Assembly (NCBI GenBank): GCA_016722575.1
Contig: JADKIY010000001.1
Span: 496,001-560,000, forward strand
Length of the DNA: 64,000 nucleotides
From: Elusimicrobiota bacterium
GTDB lineage: Bacteria > Elusimicrobiota > Elusimicrobia > FEN-1173
Direction of reading: 5' to 3'
Each line of letters begins with the position of its first letter. Position 1 is the stretch's first letter. Shown here in pieces: positions 24,174 to 30,901 of this stretch. Below the pieces are notes generated by a model. It saw only the letters and a program-made list of their open reading frames with translations. It was not told the origin of the DNA and made no database searches. Position numbers and translations under genes: made by a program.

Positions 24174-24655
24174 CAGAGGCTCCAGGTGGTGCCCTTGGTG
24201 TCCGTGTGAGAACAATTAACGGCACATTTCCCCGAGGTCGTATCAATGACCCATCCTACGGAACCGTCGCCGAAAGCAATATCGAAATTTGAATCATCAA
24301 AAAGTGTGATGGGTTTTGTATACACTCCGCCCTTATGAATAACCGCCGACGGGACGTCGATTGAAATCTGCTGGTTCATGTATTTGGGAACCAGCGCATA
24401 TTGCATGTAGTAGGGGGGGGGAGCACCGACGCCTTGCAACCCGGCGATAGAGGGGTAATTACCCTCATTGTCGGCGTAATAGAGGCTTAACGCGCTTCGG
24501 AAAGTTCCCAATTTTCCCCGGGCTGCCGCTTCCTTGGCCTTGACGACCAAGTTGGCGAATTTGGGAATGGCGATGGCCGCCAACAGGCCGATGATAGCCA
24601 CCACCAACATAAGTTCTATGAGAGTAAAGCCCTTGGAATAAAGCGTCGGTTTCAT
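24170..24655 (-). CDS. type IV pilin-like protein, array member 1
   Basis: A 161-aa prepilin and first gene of the array. Leader MKPTLYSK, motif GFTLIELMLVVAIIGLLAAIAIP, helix AKEAAARGKLGTFRSALSLYYADNEG, variable middle, then CAVNCSHTDTKGTTWSLW with two cysteines that could pair. It is the only copy with an ATG start and its own promoter (TTGAGA, 17 bases, TATACT), nine bases before the ATG. Large sets of pilin genes are known from Elusimicrobium. The filament type (T4P, T2SS or competence-like) cannot be told because no assembly gene is in the window. Confidence 0.9.
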   Translation of the reverse strand: MKPTLYSKGFTLIELMLVVAIIGLLAAIAIPKFANLVVKAKEAAARGKLGTFRSALSLYYADNEGNYPSIAGLQGVGAPPPYYMQYALVPKYMNQQISIDVPSAVIHKGGVYTKPITLFDDSNFDIAFGDGSVGWVIDTTSGKCAVNCSHTDTKGTTWSLW

Positions 24656-24664
24656 GGCCCTGTA

Positions 24665-24693
24665 AGTATATGGCCGGGCAAGTCGAATCTCAA
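24665..24693 (-). promoter_or_regulatory. promoter of the pilin array
   Basis: Reverse strand: TTGAGA (24688-24693), a 17-base spacer, and TATACT (24665-24670). The ATG of the first pilin gene follows nine bases after the -10 box, so the transcript would have almost no leader and no Shine-Dalgarno sequence is present. Confidence 0.65.
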
Positions 24694-24779
24694 TGCGAGG
24701 GGGGGACGTATTTTCATGTCTGGAAGTAGAGTCGTAAGTAATCGATGGAGAAAAGATCCGATTTCTCGTTCGGCGGGAG

Positions 24780-24824
24780 AAAAAGCGAACCCCCCGCCCC
24801 GCGCTGATCGCGGGACGGGGGGTT
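24780..24824 (-). terminator. intrinsic terminator of the cold shock gene
   Basis: Reading the reverse strand after the csp stop, a 16-pair G+C-rich stem with one mismatch (24788-24803 with 24809-24824, loop of five) is followed within three bases by a run of five T (24780-24784). It ends csp transcription ahead of the divergent pilin promoter region. Confidence 0.75.
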
Positions 24825-24841
24825 CTATCGAACGGGTCGGG

Positions 24842-25051
24842 TTACGCCGTGCGAACGTTGGAGGCCTGAAGACCTTTGGGGCCTTTCGTCACCTCGAACT
24901 CGACAGCCTGTCCCTCTTCCAACGTCTTATAGCCCTCCGACTGGATGGCGGAGAAGTGGACGAAAACGTCCTCTCCGCTCTCCGGCGTGATGAAGCCGTA
25001 ACCCTTGGAAGCGTTGAACCATTTCACTGTGCCTTTCATTGTGGTGCTCAC
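24842..25051 (-). CDS. csp: cold shock domain protein
   Basis: A 69-aa CspA-type single-strand nucleic-acid-binding protein. RNP1 is KGYGFITP and RNP2 is DVFVHFSAI; GTVKWFNASKGYGF and FEVTKGPKGLQASNV are typical. It acts as an RNA chaperone and antiterminator. The reading begins at GTG 25051; an ATG at 25039 (MKGTVKWF) is equally possible and would fit most homologues. A strong intrinsic terminator follows. Upstream lie a second terminator and a consensus promoter, so csp may be expressed by read-through of an attenuated leader. Confidence 0.95.
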   Translation of the reverse strand: MSTTMKGTVKWFNASKGYGFITPESGEDVFVHFSAIQSEGYKTLEEGQAVEFEVTKGPKGLQASNVRTA

Positions 25052-25104
25052 CGCCCTTACGTAAGTCTAAATTAGAGCCGGACCCGTTCGCCGTCGGCCG
25101 ATAC

Positions 25105-25138
25105 AAAAAAAACCGCGCGGGAATTAATCCCGTGCGGT
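25105..25138 (-). terminator. intrinsic terminator between purK and csp
   Basis: On the reverse strand an 11-pair stem (25112-25122 with 25128-25138, one G.T pair, loop of five) runs directly into eight T (25105-25112). It ends transcripts from purE-purK and from the promoter at 25194-25221. It lies only about 55 bases before the csp start, so it could also act as an attenuator for csp. Confidence 0.8.
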
Positions 25139-25187
25139 CCCTTCAGCGTGTGTTTCGTAGTTCGACATCAGTCATACTCAACTTACT
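25105..25187 (-). ncRNA. candidate small RNA or attenuated csp leader
   Basis: A transcript of about 80 bases is bounded by a consensus promoter (25194-25221) and an intrinsic terminator (25105-25138). No ORF of useful length is visible within it. It matches no RNA family I recognise. The alternative reading is the 5' leader of csp, since long structured leaders control cold shock mRNAs in other bacteria. Both are inferences from the signals. Confidence 0.45.
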
Positions 25188-25193
25188 TGAATA

Positions 25194-25221
25194 AGTATAC
25201 CACCGCGCCCCGAATTGTCAA
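25194..25221 (-). promoter_or_regulatory. consensus promoter overlapping the purK stop
   Basis: Reverse strand: a perfect TTGACA (25216-25221), a 16-base spacer, and TATACT (25194-25199). The -35 box overlaps the TGA of purK. Transcription would start near 25187 and run into the terminator at 25105-25138. Confidence 0.7.
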
Positions 25222-26363
25222 GAGGCGGTGGACAGGGCCCTCCGGGCCTTGAGGACCAGGTCCCGGGCCTCCACCGGCGTGCGGGCCAGGGCCGTCAGGT
25301 GCCCCATTTTTCGGCCCGGACGGGCTTCCGCTTTGCCGTACAGGTGAAGCTTAACGTCGGGGAAAGCCAGGGCCCGGGCCCAAACGGGTTCCCCGCCGGC
25401 CCAGGCGTCGCCCAGCAGATTGGCCATGGCGGCGGGGGCGAAAAAGTCCGTCGCCCCCAGGGGCAGGCCGCAGACCGCCCGCAATTGCTGTTCAAATTGA
25501 TTGGTGACCGACGCGTCCAGAGTGAGATGCCCGGAATTGTGGGGTCGGGGCGCCAATTCGTTGATCAGGAGCCGGCCTTTTTTGGTCAGAAAGAACTCGA
25601 CGCACAGCACGCCCACGATGTCCAGGGCCTTTAAGACTTCCAGGGCGATTTCGACCGCCTGTTGCGCCTGTCCCGGGCCGGGGGTGAGGGCCGGGGACAC
25701 GGACAAATCCAAAATATGGTTCGCGTGGAGATTCTCAACGACGCCCCAGTGGGCCGTGGCGCCGTTGGCGCTTCGGGCGGCGACCACCGAGAGCTCGCAG
25801 GCGAAATCCACAAAGGATTCCAAAACCGCTTCCCGACCGCCCAGCGCGGCGAAGGCGGCGGGGGCGTCCTCGGCCGAGCGGATCACCCGCTGGCCTTTGC
25901 CGTCATACCCGAAGCCCACGGTTTTGAGGACGGCCGGGGCGCCCAGGGCCTGGAGGGCCGCTTGGAGCTCCTCGACGGATCGAACGTGGCGGAAAGCGGC
26001 CACGGGGAAGCCCTTTTCTTGGAGATAGGTTTTTTCCCTCAGGCGGTGCTGGGACACCCGCAGGGCTTCGGCGTTGGGCCGCACCGGGGCGAATTCCTGG
26101 GCGGCCGCGACGCAGGCGGCGGGAACGTTTTCGAATTCGAAGGTGACGACGCCGACGCCTTTGGCGAAGGTTCGAACGGCGTCCAGATCGTCGTAGGACG
26201 CGGTGATTTCCACATCGGCCACTTGGCCGGTGGGGGTGTCCGATTCGGGGGAGAAGGTGTGGACGCGGTAACCCAGTCGCCGGGCCGCCAGGGCGAACAT
26301 GCGGCCCAACTGGCCGGACCCCAGGACGCCGACGGCGGAACCCGGCGGAACGACGCCCGTCAA
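25218..26363 (-). CDS. purK: N5-carboxyaminoimidazole ribonucleotide synthetase
   Basis: A 381-aa ATP-grasp enzyme of purine synthesis that carboxylates aminoimidazole ribonucleotide with ATP and bicarbonate. It shows GVLGSGQLGRMFALAARRLGY, TFEFENVP, the ATP-grasp segment LKTVGFGYDGKGQ, VLESFVDF, VVENLHANHILD and the C-terminal NELAPRPHNSGHLT. Length is typical. The start is TTG at 26363 with no obvious ribosome site; no better start is seen before GVLGSGQ. It lies about 150 bases after purE on the same strand, and PurE uses its product. Confidence 0.95.
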   Translation of the reverse strand: MTGVVPPGSAVGVLGSGQLGRMFALAARRLGYRVHTFSPESDTPTGQVADVEITASYDDLDAVRTFAKGVGVVTFEFENVPAACVAAAQEFAPVRPNAEALRVSQHRLREKTYLQEKGFPVAAFRHVRSVEELQAALQALGAPAVLKTVGFGYDGKGQRVIRSAEDAPAAFAALGGREAVLESFVDFACELSVVAARSANGATAHWGVVENLHANHILDLSVSPALTPGPGQAQQAVEIALEVLKALDIVGVLCVEFFLTKKGRLLINELAPRPHNSGHLTLDASVTNQFEQQLRAVCGLPLGATDFFAPAAMANLLGDAWAGGEPVWARALAFPDVKLHLYGKAEARPGRKMGHLTALARTPVEARDLVLKARRALSTAS

Positions 26364-26511
26364 GGGATGGTCTCCCGTTCCGGTCTCCCATCCGACAAGC
26401 TGGGACCCTGCCTATCGGCAAAGGGCCACCGCTTGCCCGGGGCATGGACCCCGCGCAAGCCCTGGGGGCTTTTTCCCCGGGCCAAAGCCCGGGGCATGGG
26501 AGGAACCCCTG
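26364..26511. repeat. purE-purK spacer with hairpin and short repeat
   Basis: A non-coding stretch of 148 bases. The 13-base sequence GCCCGGGGCATGG occurs twice (26435-26447 and 26487-26499). An eight-pair palindrome (26475-26482 with 26487-26494, loop of four) lies in the middle. There is no T run on the 3' side in the reverse direction, so it is not a normal terminator for purE. It could modulate the purE to purK ratio. Confidence 0.4.
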
Positions 26512-27000
26512 TCATCGGGGAAGCGGGGTCTGGAGGACCGTGGCGGTTTGCTTCCGCCGGAATTGGTGGAGCTTGCGGCGAAGGTCCGGCCGCGAACCGG
26601 CCAGGATGGCCACGGCCAGAAGCCCGGCGTTGGTGGCGCCCGGCTTGCCGATGGCCAGGCTTCCCACGGGAATTCCGGCCGGCATCTGGGCGATGGAGAG
26701 GAGGGAGTCCAGGCCTTTGAGGGCCCGGCTTTCGACGGGGACGCCCAGGACGGGCAAAACGGTTTGGGCGGCCACCATGCCGGGCAGGTGGGCGGCGCCG
26801 CCGGCCCCGGCGATGATCACTTCAACGCCCCGAGCTTCGGCCCGATCGGCGAAGGAGGCCAGGAGTTTGGGGGTGCGGTGGGCGCTCACCACTTTTTTCT
26901 CGTGGGGCACGCCGAAGTCCGCCAGGACCTGCGCGGCGTGGCGCATGGTTTCCCAGTCGGACGTGCTGCCCATGATGACGGCCACCAACGGTCGAATCAC
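26512..27000 (-). CDS. purE: N5-carboxyaminoimidazole ribonucleotide mutase
   Basis: A 162-aa class I PurE that rearranges N5-CAIR to CAIR. Family markers are VIMGSTSDWETM, VVSAHRTPKLLASFA, IIAGAGGAAHLPGMVAA and PVLGVPVESRALKGLDSLLSIAQMPAGIPV, followed by AGLLAVAIL. The C-terminus is basic. The start is GTG at 27000. The presence of PurK downstream confirms the bacterial class I route. The divergent crp/fnr-type gene starts 95 bases away. Confidence 0.95.
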   Translation of the reverse strand: MIRPLVAVIMGSTSDWETMRHAAQVLADFGVPHEKKVVSAHRTPKLLASFADRAEARGVEVIIAGAGGAAHLPGMVAAQTVLPVLGVPVESRALKGLDSLLSIAQMPAGIPVGSLAIGKPGATNAGLLAVAILAGSRPDLRRKLHQFRRKQTATVLQTPLPR

Positions 27001-27057
27001 GCCGTCATTGTAGAAAATTGTTCTTCGGGGCGGGCGCCCGGCCGCCCGGGGCGGAGT

Positions 27058-27088
27058 TTGCCCTAATCCCGCCCGGATTCGTTATAAT
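27058..27088 (+). promoter_or_regulatory. promoter of the FNR-like regulator, probably leaderless
   Basis: A perfect TATAAT (27083-27088) lies seven bases before the ATG at 27096. A weak TTGCCC -35 (27058-27063) stands 19 bases upstream. There is no Shine-Dalgarno sequence in the seven bases, which fits a leaderless mRNA. Confidence 0.55.
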
Positions 27089-27095
27089 TCTCCCC

Positions 27096-27824
27096 ATGTC
27101 TTCTCCCGTCGCGCCCCGTCCGGGACTGCCCGTTCGCTGCAGCAATTGCACCCACCGCGGCGCCGGGGTCTTTTGCGCCCTGGACGCGTCGTCCGTCAAA
27201 AAATTGGACGGCGCTCAAACCGAAAATCTGTTCAAGAAAGGCCAGGTTTTGTTTTACGAGGGAAACCCGGCCATCGGCGTTTATTGCGTTTCCTCCGGCG
27301 AAATGAAGCTGTCCAAAATGGGGGCCGGCGGGCGTCCGCAAATTTTGGGCATCGTGGGCCCCGGGACGCTCATGGGGCATCGGTCCTTGTTGACCAACAA
27401 GCCCCACGGCATGACCGCCGAGGCCCTGGTGGATTCCCGGGTGTGCTTTTTTGAGAAGAAATTTTTTCTGGACCTGTTGAATCACGAACCGTCGGTGTCG
27501 TTCGAAGTCCTCAAGAAGCTTTCCCAGGATTTGGACGCCGTGGAAGACCGTCTTTTGGACATGGTGGAAAAACCGGTTCCGGTTCGATTGGCGCGACTGC
27601 TCCTGATGCTGAAAGAAGTCCATGGCCGGCCCGGTCCCAAAGGCGTGGTCCTCACCTTGGGGTTGACCCGGGAGGAAATCGCCGAAATGATCGGCACCAC
27701 CCAGGAAACGACCATCCGGCTTCTCAGCCAGTTCAAGCAGAAAGGCTTTCTTCGCCTCGATAAACGGTCCATCGTCTTGGTGGACATTCCCGCCCTGTTG
27801 AAAATCGCCCGTTTGTCCTTGTAG
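27096..27824 (+). CDS. fnr-like: FNR-like Crp-family transcription regulator
   Basis: A 242-aa Crp/Fnr protein. The sensor domain holds VLFYEGNPAIGVYCVSSGEMKLSK, and the C-terminal winged helix-turn-helix is LGLTREEIAEMIGTTQETTIRLLSQF. Cysteines sit at 15, 18 and 27 in RCSNCTHRGAGVFC and at 117 in SRVCFFEKKFF. They match in order and surroundings the four [4Fe-4S] ligands of E. coli FNR (Cys20, 23, 29, 122). Oxygen sensing through an Fe-S cluster is therefore likely, though the third spacing is longer (eight instead of five). I chose ATG 27096 because it follows a TATAAT box and gives the usual N-terminal length. The likely targets are the genes that follow. Confidence 0.88.
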   Translation: MSSPVAPRPGLPVRCSNCTHRGAGVFCALDASSVKKLDGAQTENLFKKGQVLFYEGNPAIGVYCVSSGEMKLSKMGAGGRPQILGIVGPGTLMGHRSLLTNKPHGMTAEALVDSRVCFFEKKFFLDLLNHEPSVSFEVLKKLSQDLDAVEDRLLDMVEKPVPVRLARLLLMLKEVHGRPGPKGVVLTLGLTREEIAEMIGTTQETTIRLLSQFKQKGFLRLDKRSIVLVDIPALLKIARLSL

Positions 27825-27858
27825 CGGCTCTGACCCCCGTCAGGGTCGCTCCTGTCCC

Positions 27859-27888
27859 TTGTCATTTGATTTTCCTTCGGTTTAGGCT
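27859..27888 (+). promoter_or_regulatory. putative promoter of the ATPase operon
   Basis: TTGTCA (27859-27864), an 18-base spacer and TAGGCT (27883-27888), 32 bases before the GTG start with a GGGAGGGG ribosome site. A small GACCC/GGGTC hairpin (27832-27848) lies upstream. I looked for a TTGAT-N4-ATCAA FNR box here and found no good match. Confidence 0.35.
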
Positions 27889-27920
27889 AAGGTGCTCCCA
27901 AAGCCGTAAAGGGAGGGGCC

Positions 27921-30551
27921 GTGAGCGTTCCAAATACCGTGTCCGCCGCAATTTCCCCGCCCGCCGTCGAAGACTGGCACGCGCGGTCCGTTGAAAAAAC
28001 CCTTGCCGATTTGGGCCTGGGACGGACCGGGCTGACCGAAGCCGAAGCCGCCCACCGTTTGGCGGCGGGAGGCCCCAACCGGCTTCCCCCGCCCGCCCGA
28101 CGATCTCCCGCCCGCGTTTTCGCCGCTCAATTCCAAGATTTCATGATCCTCGTCCTCCTCGTCGCGGCGACCGTGGCGGGCCTCCTGGGCGACGGGGCGG
28201 ACGCCGCCGCCATCCTCTCGATCGTTTTCCTTAACGCGGCGGTGGGATTCGTTCAGGAATACCGGGCCGAGCGGGCTCTCGAGGCCCTTCGAAGCATCGA
28301 CGCTCCCTTGGCCCTCGTGGAACGGGACGGCCATCGGCGGTCCATCAACGCCGAGGGGGTGGTGCGCGGCGACCGGGTAGCGTTGGAAGCCGGGGCCCGG
28401 GTTCCGGCCGATCTGCGATTGCTCGAGGCGGCCGCCCTTCGAATCGACGAGTCCGCTCTCACCGGGGAGTCCGTGCCCGTCGAGAAAACGACCGCCCCCC
28501 TGCCGGCCGACCGGGGGCCCTCCGACCGGACCAACATGGCCTATCGCGGAACGCTGGTCGTCCACGGGCGGGGCGTTGGCGCGGTGACGGCCACGGGCTC
28601 GGCCACCGCCCTGGGTCGGATCGCGTCCCTTTTGTCCACCACCCAAGGCGTGTCCACGCCGCTTCAAAAGCGTTTGGCGGTCTTTGGCCGGCGCTTGGCC
28701 GCGGGAGCGCTGGCGGTGTGCGCGGGGGTCTTTGCGGCGGGGATTTTTCGAGGGGAGCCGCCCCTCTTGATGTTTTTAACGGCGGTGAGCCTGGCGGTCG
28801 CGGCCATTCCCGAAGCCCTGCCCGCGGTGGTCACCTTGGCGTTGGCCGTCGGAGCTCAGAAAATGGTCCGGGCCAAAGCCCTCGTCCGTCGTCTCCCGGC
28901 CATCGAAACGCTGGGGTCCGTCACCGTGATCGCCACGGACAAAACCGGGACTCTCACTCAAAACAAAATGCGGGCGGAGGCGTACTATTGGGACGGCGCC
29001 CCCCGAACGGAATTGAGCCTGGAGGGCGCCGGGGGGCAATTGGCCCGGGCCATGGCGCTCTGCAACGACGCGCGTCCGGAGCGCGGCGGGCGCCCCGTGG
29101 GCGACCCGACGGAAGTGGCTCTCCTGGACGCGGCCGTGACGGCCGGGGTGGACCCCGCGCGGGAAGCGGCCCGCGCCGGCGAACGGCCCTTTGACGCCGC
29201 GCGCAAGCGGATGACGACTTTTCACTCCGACGGGAACGGCGGAACCGTCGGCTACACCAAAGGCGCCCCCGAGAGTGTTTTGGAGCGCTGCGGTCGCCTT
29301 TGGGGCGACACGGGCCCGGTCCCCTTCCCCCGGGAATCCCTGGCGCGGGCCGCCGAAGCCATGGCTCAGGGCGGTCAGCGCGTCATGGCCTTTGCCCGGC
29401 GCGACTGGTCCCGGTCGCCAACGGACCCCGCCGAGACCGTCGAACGGGATTTGCTGTTCTTGGGATTCGTCGGTTTGGTGGACCCGCCCCGTCCCAGCGC
29501 CGCCCACGCGGTGGCCGCGGCCGCCGCCGCGGGCGTGCGGACCGTCATGATCACCGGCGACCACCCGTTGACCGCCGGCGCCATCGCGCGACGGCTGGGG
29601 TTCCCGGAAGGCGACGCGGTGACGGGCGCCCAGCTGGCCGCTTGGACGCCGGCCGAACGGGCGGCCCGGTTTTCCCGGACGAGCGTGTTCGCCCGGGTTT
29701 CGCCCGAACAGAAATTGGACATCGTGACCGCCCTCCAGGCGGCCGGCCAGGTGGTCGCGGTCACGGGCGACGGCGTGAACGACGCCCCCGCCCTTCAACG
29801 GGCCGACATCGGCATCGCCATGGGCCGGTCGGGGACCGACGCCGCCAAGGAAGCCGCCGCCCTGCTTTTGCTGGACGACGATTTCTCCACCATCGTCCGC
29901 GCCATTCGCGAAGGGCGCCGGATATTCGACAACATCCGTCTCTTCGTCAAGTACGTGGTCACCACCAACGGCGCCGAAATACTGACGCTCCTTCTGGCGC
30001 CGTTCCTGGGGTTGCCGCTCCCCTTGTGGCCCATCCAACTCCTCTGGCTCAACCTTCTCACCGATGGACTGCCCGGGTTGGCGTTGGTGACGGAATCGGC
30101 GGACGCGGACGTCATGACCCGCCCGCCGCGCCCCCCCGCGGAGCCGCTCGTGACACGCGGATTGGCCGTCCATATTTCATGGGTCAGCGTCTTAATGGCG
30201 GGCATGACCCTGGCCGCCGAGGCTTACTTTATCCATTCCGGGACGCCGGAATGGCGGACCGCCGTTTTTTGCGTGATGTGTTTCTCCCAAATGGGCCACG
30301 TGCTGGCCCTCCGGTCCGAGCGGGAATCGTTTTTCAGCCGACGGGGGTTGGCCAACCGGCTTCTCCTGGCGGCCGTGGGGCTGACGGTGGGGATGCAAAT
30401 CCTCGCGGTGTATTGGGGGCCTTTGCAGCGGGTTCTTAAAACGACGCCCCTGAGCCCCGGCGTTTTGAGCGTCGCTCTGGCGGCCTCCGCCGTCGTGTTT
30501 TTCGCGGTCGAATTGGAAAAAAGGGTCCGTGCGTGGAAGGCGCAAAAATGA
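27921..30551 (+). CDS. P-type cation ATPase (type II, calcium-like)
   Basis: An 876-aa P-type pump. The actuator TGES is in DESALTGESVPVEK, the phosphorylated Asp340 in DKTGTLTQNKM, the nucleotide domain has KGAPESVLERC, and the hinge is TGDGVNDAPALQRADIGIAMG. The membrane motif PEALPAVV in M4 and LLWLNLLTDGLPGLAL in M6 place it with SERCA/PMCA-like type II pumps, related to CtpF of mycobacteria. It probably exports Ca2+ or another divalent cation using ATP. The start is GTG at 27921, preceded by GGGAGGGG. Its stop overlaps the next ATG (ATGA). It opens the operon downstream of the FNR-like regulator. Confidence 0.9.
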   Translation: MSVPNTVSAAISPPAVEDWHARSVEKTLADLGLGRTGLTEAEAAHRLAAGGPNRLPPPARRSPARVFAAQFQDFMILVLLVAATVAGLLGDGADAAAILSIVFLNAAVGFVQEYRAERALEALRSIDAPLALVERDGHRRSINAEGVVRGDRVALEAGARVPADLRLLEAAALRIDESALTGESVPVEKTTAPLPADRGPSDRTNMAYRGTLVVHGRGVGAVTATGSATALGRIASLLSTTQGVSTPLQKRLAVFGRRLAAGALAVCAGVFAAGIFRGEPPLLMFLTAVSLAVAAIPEALPAVVTLALAVGAQKMVRAKALVRRLPAIETLGSVTVIATDKTGTLTQNKMRAEAYYWDGAPRTELSLEGAGGQLARAMALCNDARPERGGRPVGDPTEVALLDAAVTAGVDPAREAARAGERPFDAARKRMTTFHSDGNGGTVGYTKGAPESVLERCGRLWGDTGPVPFPRESLARAAEAMAQGGQRVMAFARRDWSRSPTDPAETVERDLLFLGFVGLVDPPRPSAAHAVAAAAAAGVRTVMITGDHPLTAGAIARRLGFPEGDAVTGAQLAAWTPAERAARFSRTSVFARVSPEQKLDIVTALQAAGQVVAVTGDGVNDAPALQRADIGIAMGRSGTDAAKEAAALLLLDDDFSTIVRAIREGRRIFDNIRLFVKYVVTTNGAEILTLLLAPFLGLPLPLWPIQLLWLNLLTDGLPGLALVTESADADVMTRPPRPPAEPLVTRGLAVHISWVSVLMAGMTLAAEAYFIHSGTPEWRTAVFCVMCFSQMGHVLALRSERESFFSRRGLANRLLLAAVGLTVGMQILAVYWGPLQRVLKTTPLSPGVLSVALAASAVVFFAVELEKRVRAWKAQK

Positions 30552-30901
30552 AACGGTCGATTCCGGCCCGGCCCGTTTCCGAACCCGAAGCCCGGTATTG
30601 GGCGGATCGGGGCACGATCTACGATCCGCGGGAAGGCCAGGTGTTGTCCTACGCGGGCCACCGGCCCCCGGGGGTGTTCGTTCTGTTGGCGGGGCGGCTT
30701 CGGTTGGTGCGGGAGGGCGGTGGACGACGACGGCGCGCGGGGGATATTGTCGCCCCGGCCGTCGTGGGCGAGGGAGTGTTGTCGGCGGAATCGACGTGCC
30801 CCTTGACCGTGGAAGCCGGAAGCGGCGTTCGCGTGGCGTTTGTGCCCGCGGCCCGGTGGCGCGACGCGCGCGCCGAAGGAGGGTATTCCCGTGGCGTATA
30901 A
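30548..30901 (+). CDS. short cNMP-binding-domain-like protein
   Basis: A 117-aa protein whose middle (GQVLSYAGHRPPGVFVLLAGRLRLVREGG, then GDIVAPAVVGEGVL) follows the beta-roll of the cyclic nucleotide-binding/Crp sensor domain. There is no DNA-binding domain and no clear cyclic nucleotide-binding glutamate/arginine pair. It may be a sensor subunit, or a degraded regulator. The ATG at 30548 overlaps the ATPase stop, and its 3' end overlaps the PEP synthase start by 11 bases, so it is translated as part of the operon. Confidence 0.6.
   Translation: MKRSIPARPVSEPEARYWADRGTIYDPREGQVLSYAGHRPPGVFVLLAGRLRLVREGGGRRRRAGDIVAPAVVGEGVLSAESTCPLTVEAGSGVRVAFVPAARWRDARAEGGYSRGV

Noticed and set aside
26475..26494. 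Palindrome in the purE-purK gap as a terminator
   Set aside because: In the reverse direction it is followed by A, not T. The T run lies on the wrong side.
27832..27920. FNR box before the ATPase operon
   Set aside because: The TTGTCATTTGATTT stretch matches too few positions of TTGAT-N4-ATCAA to be called.
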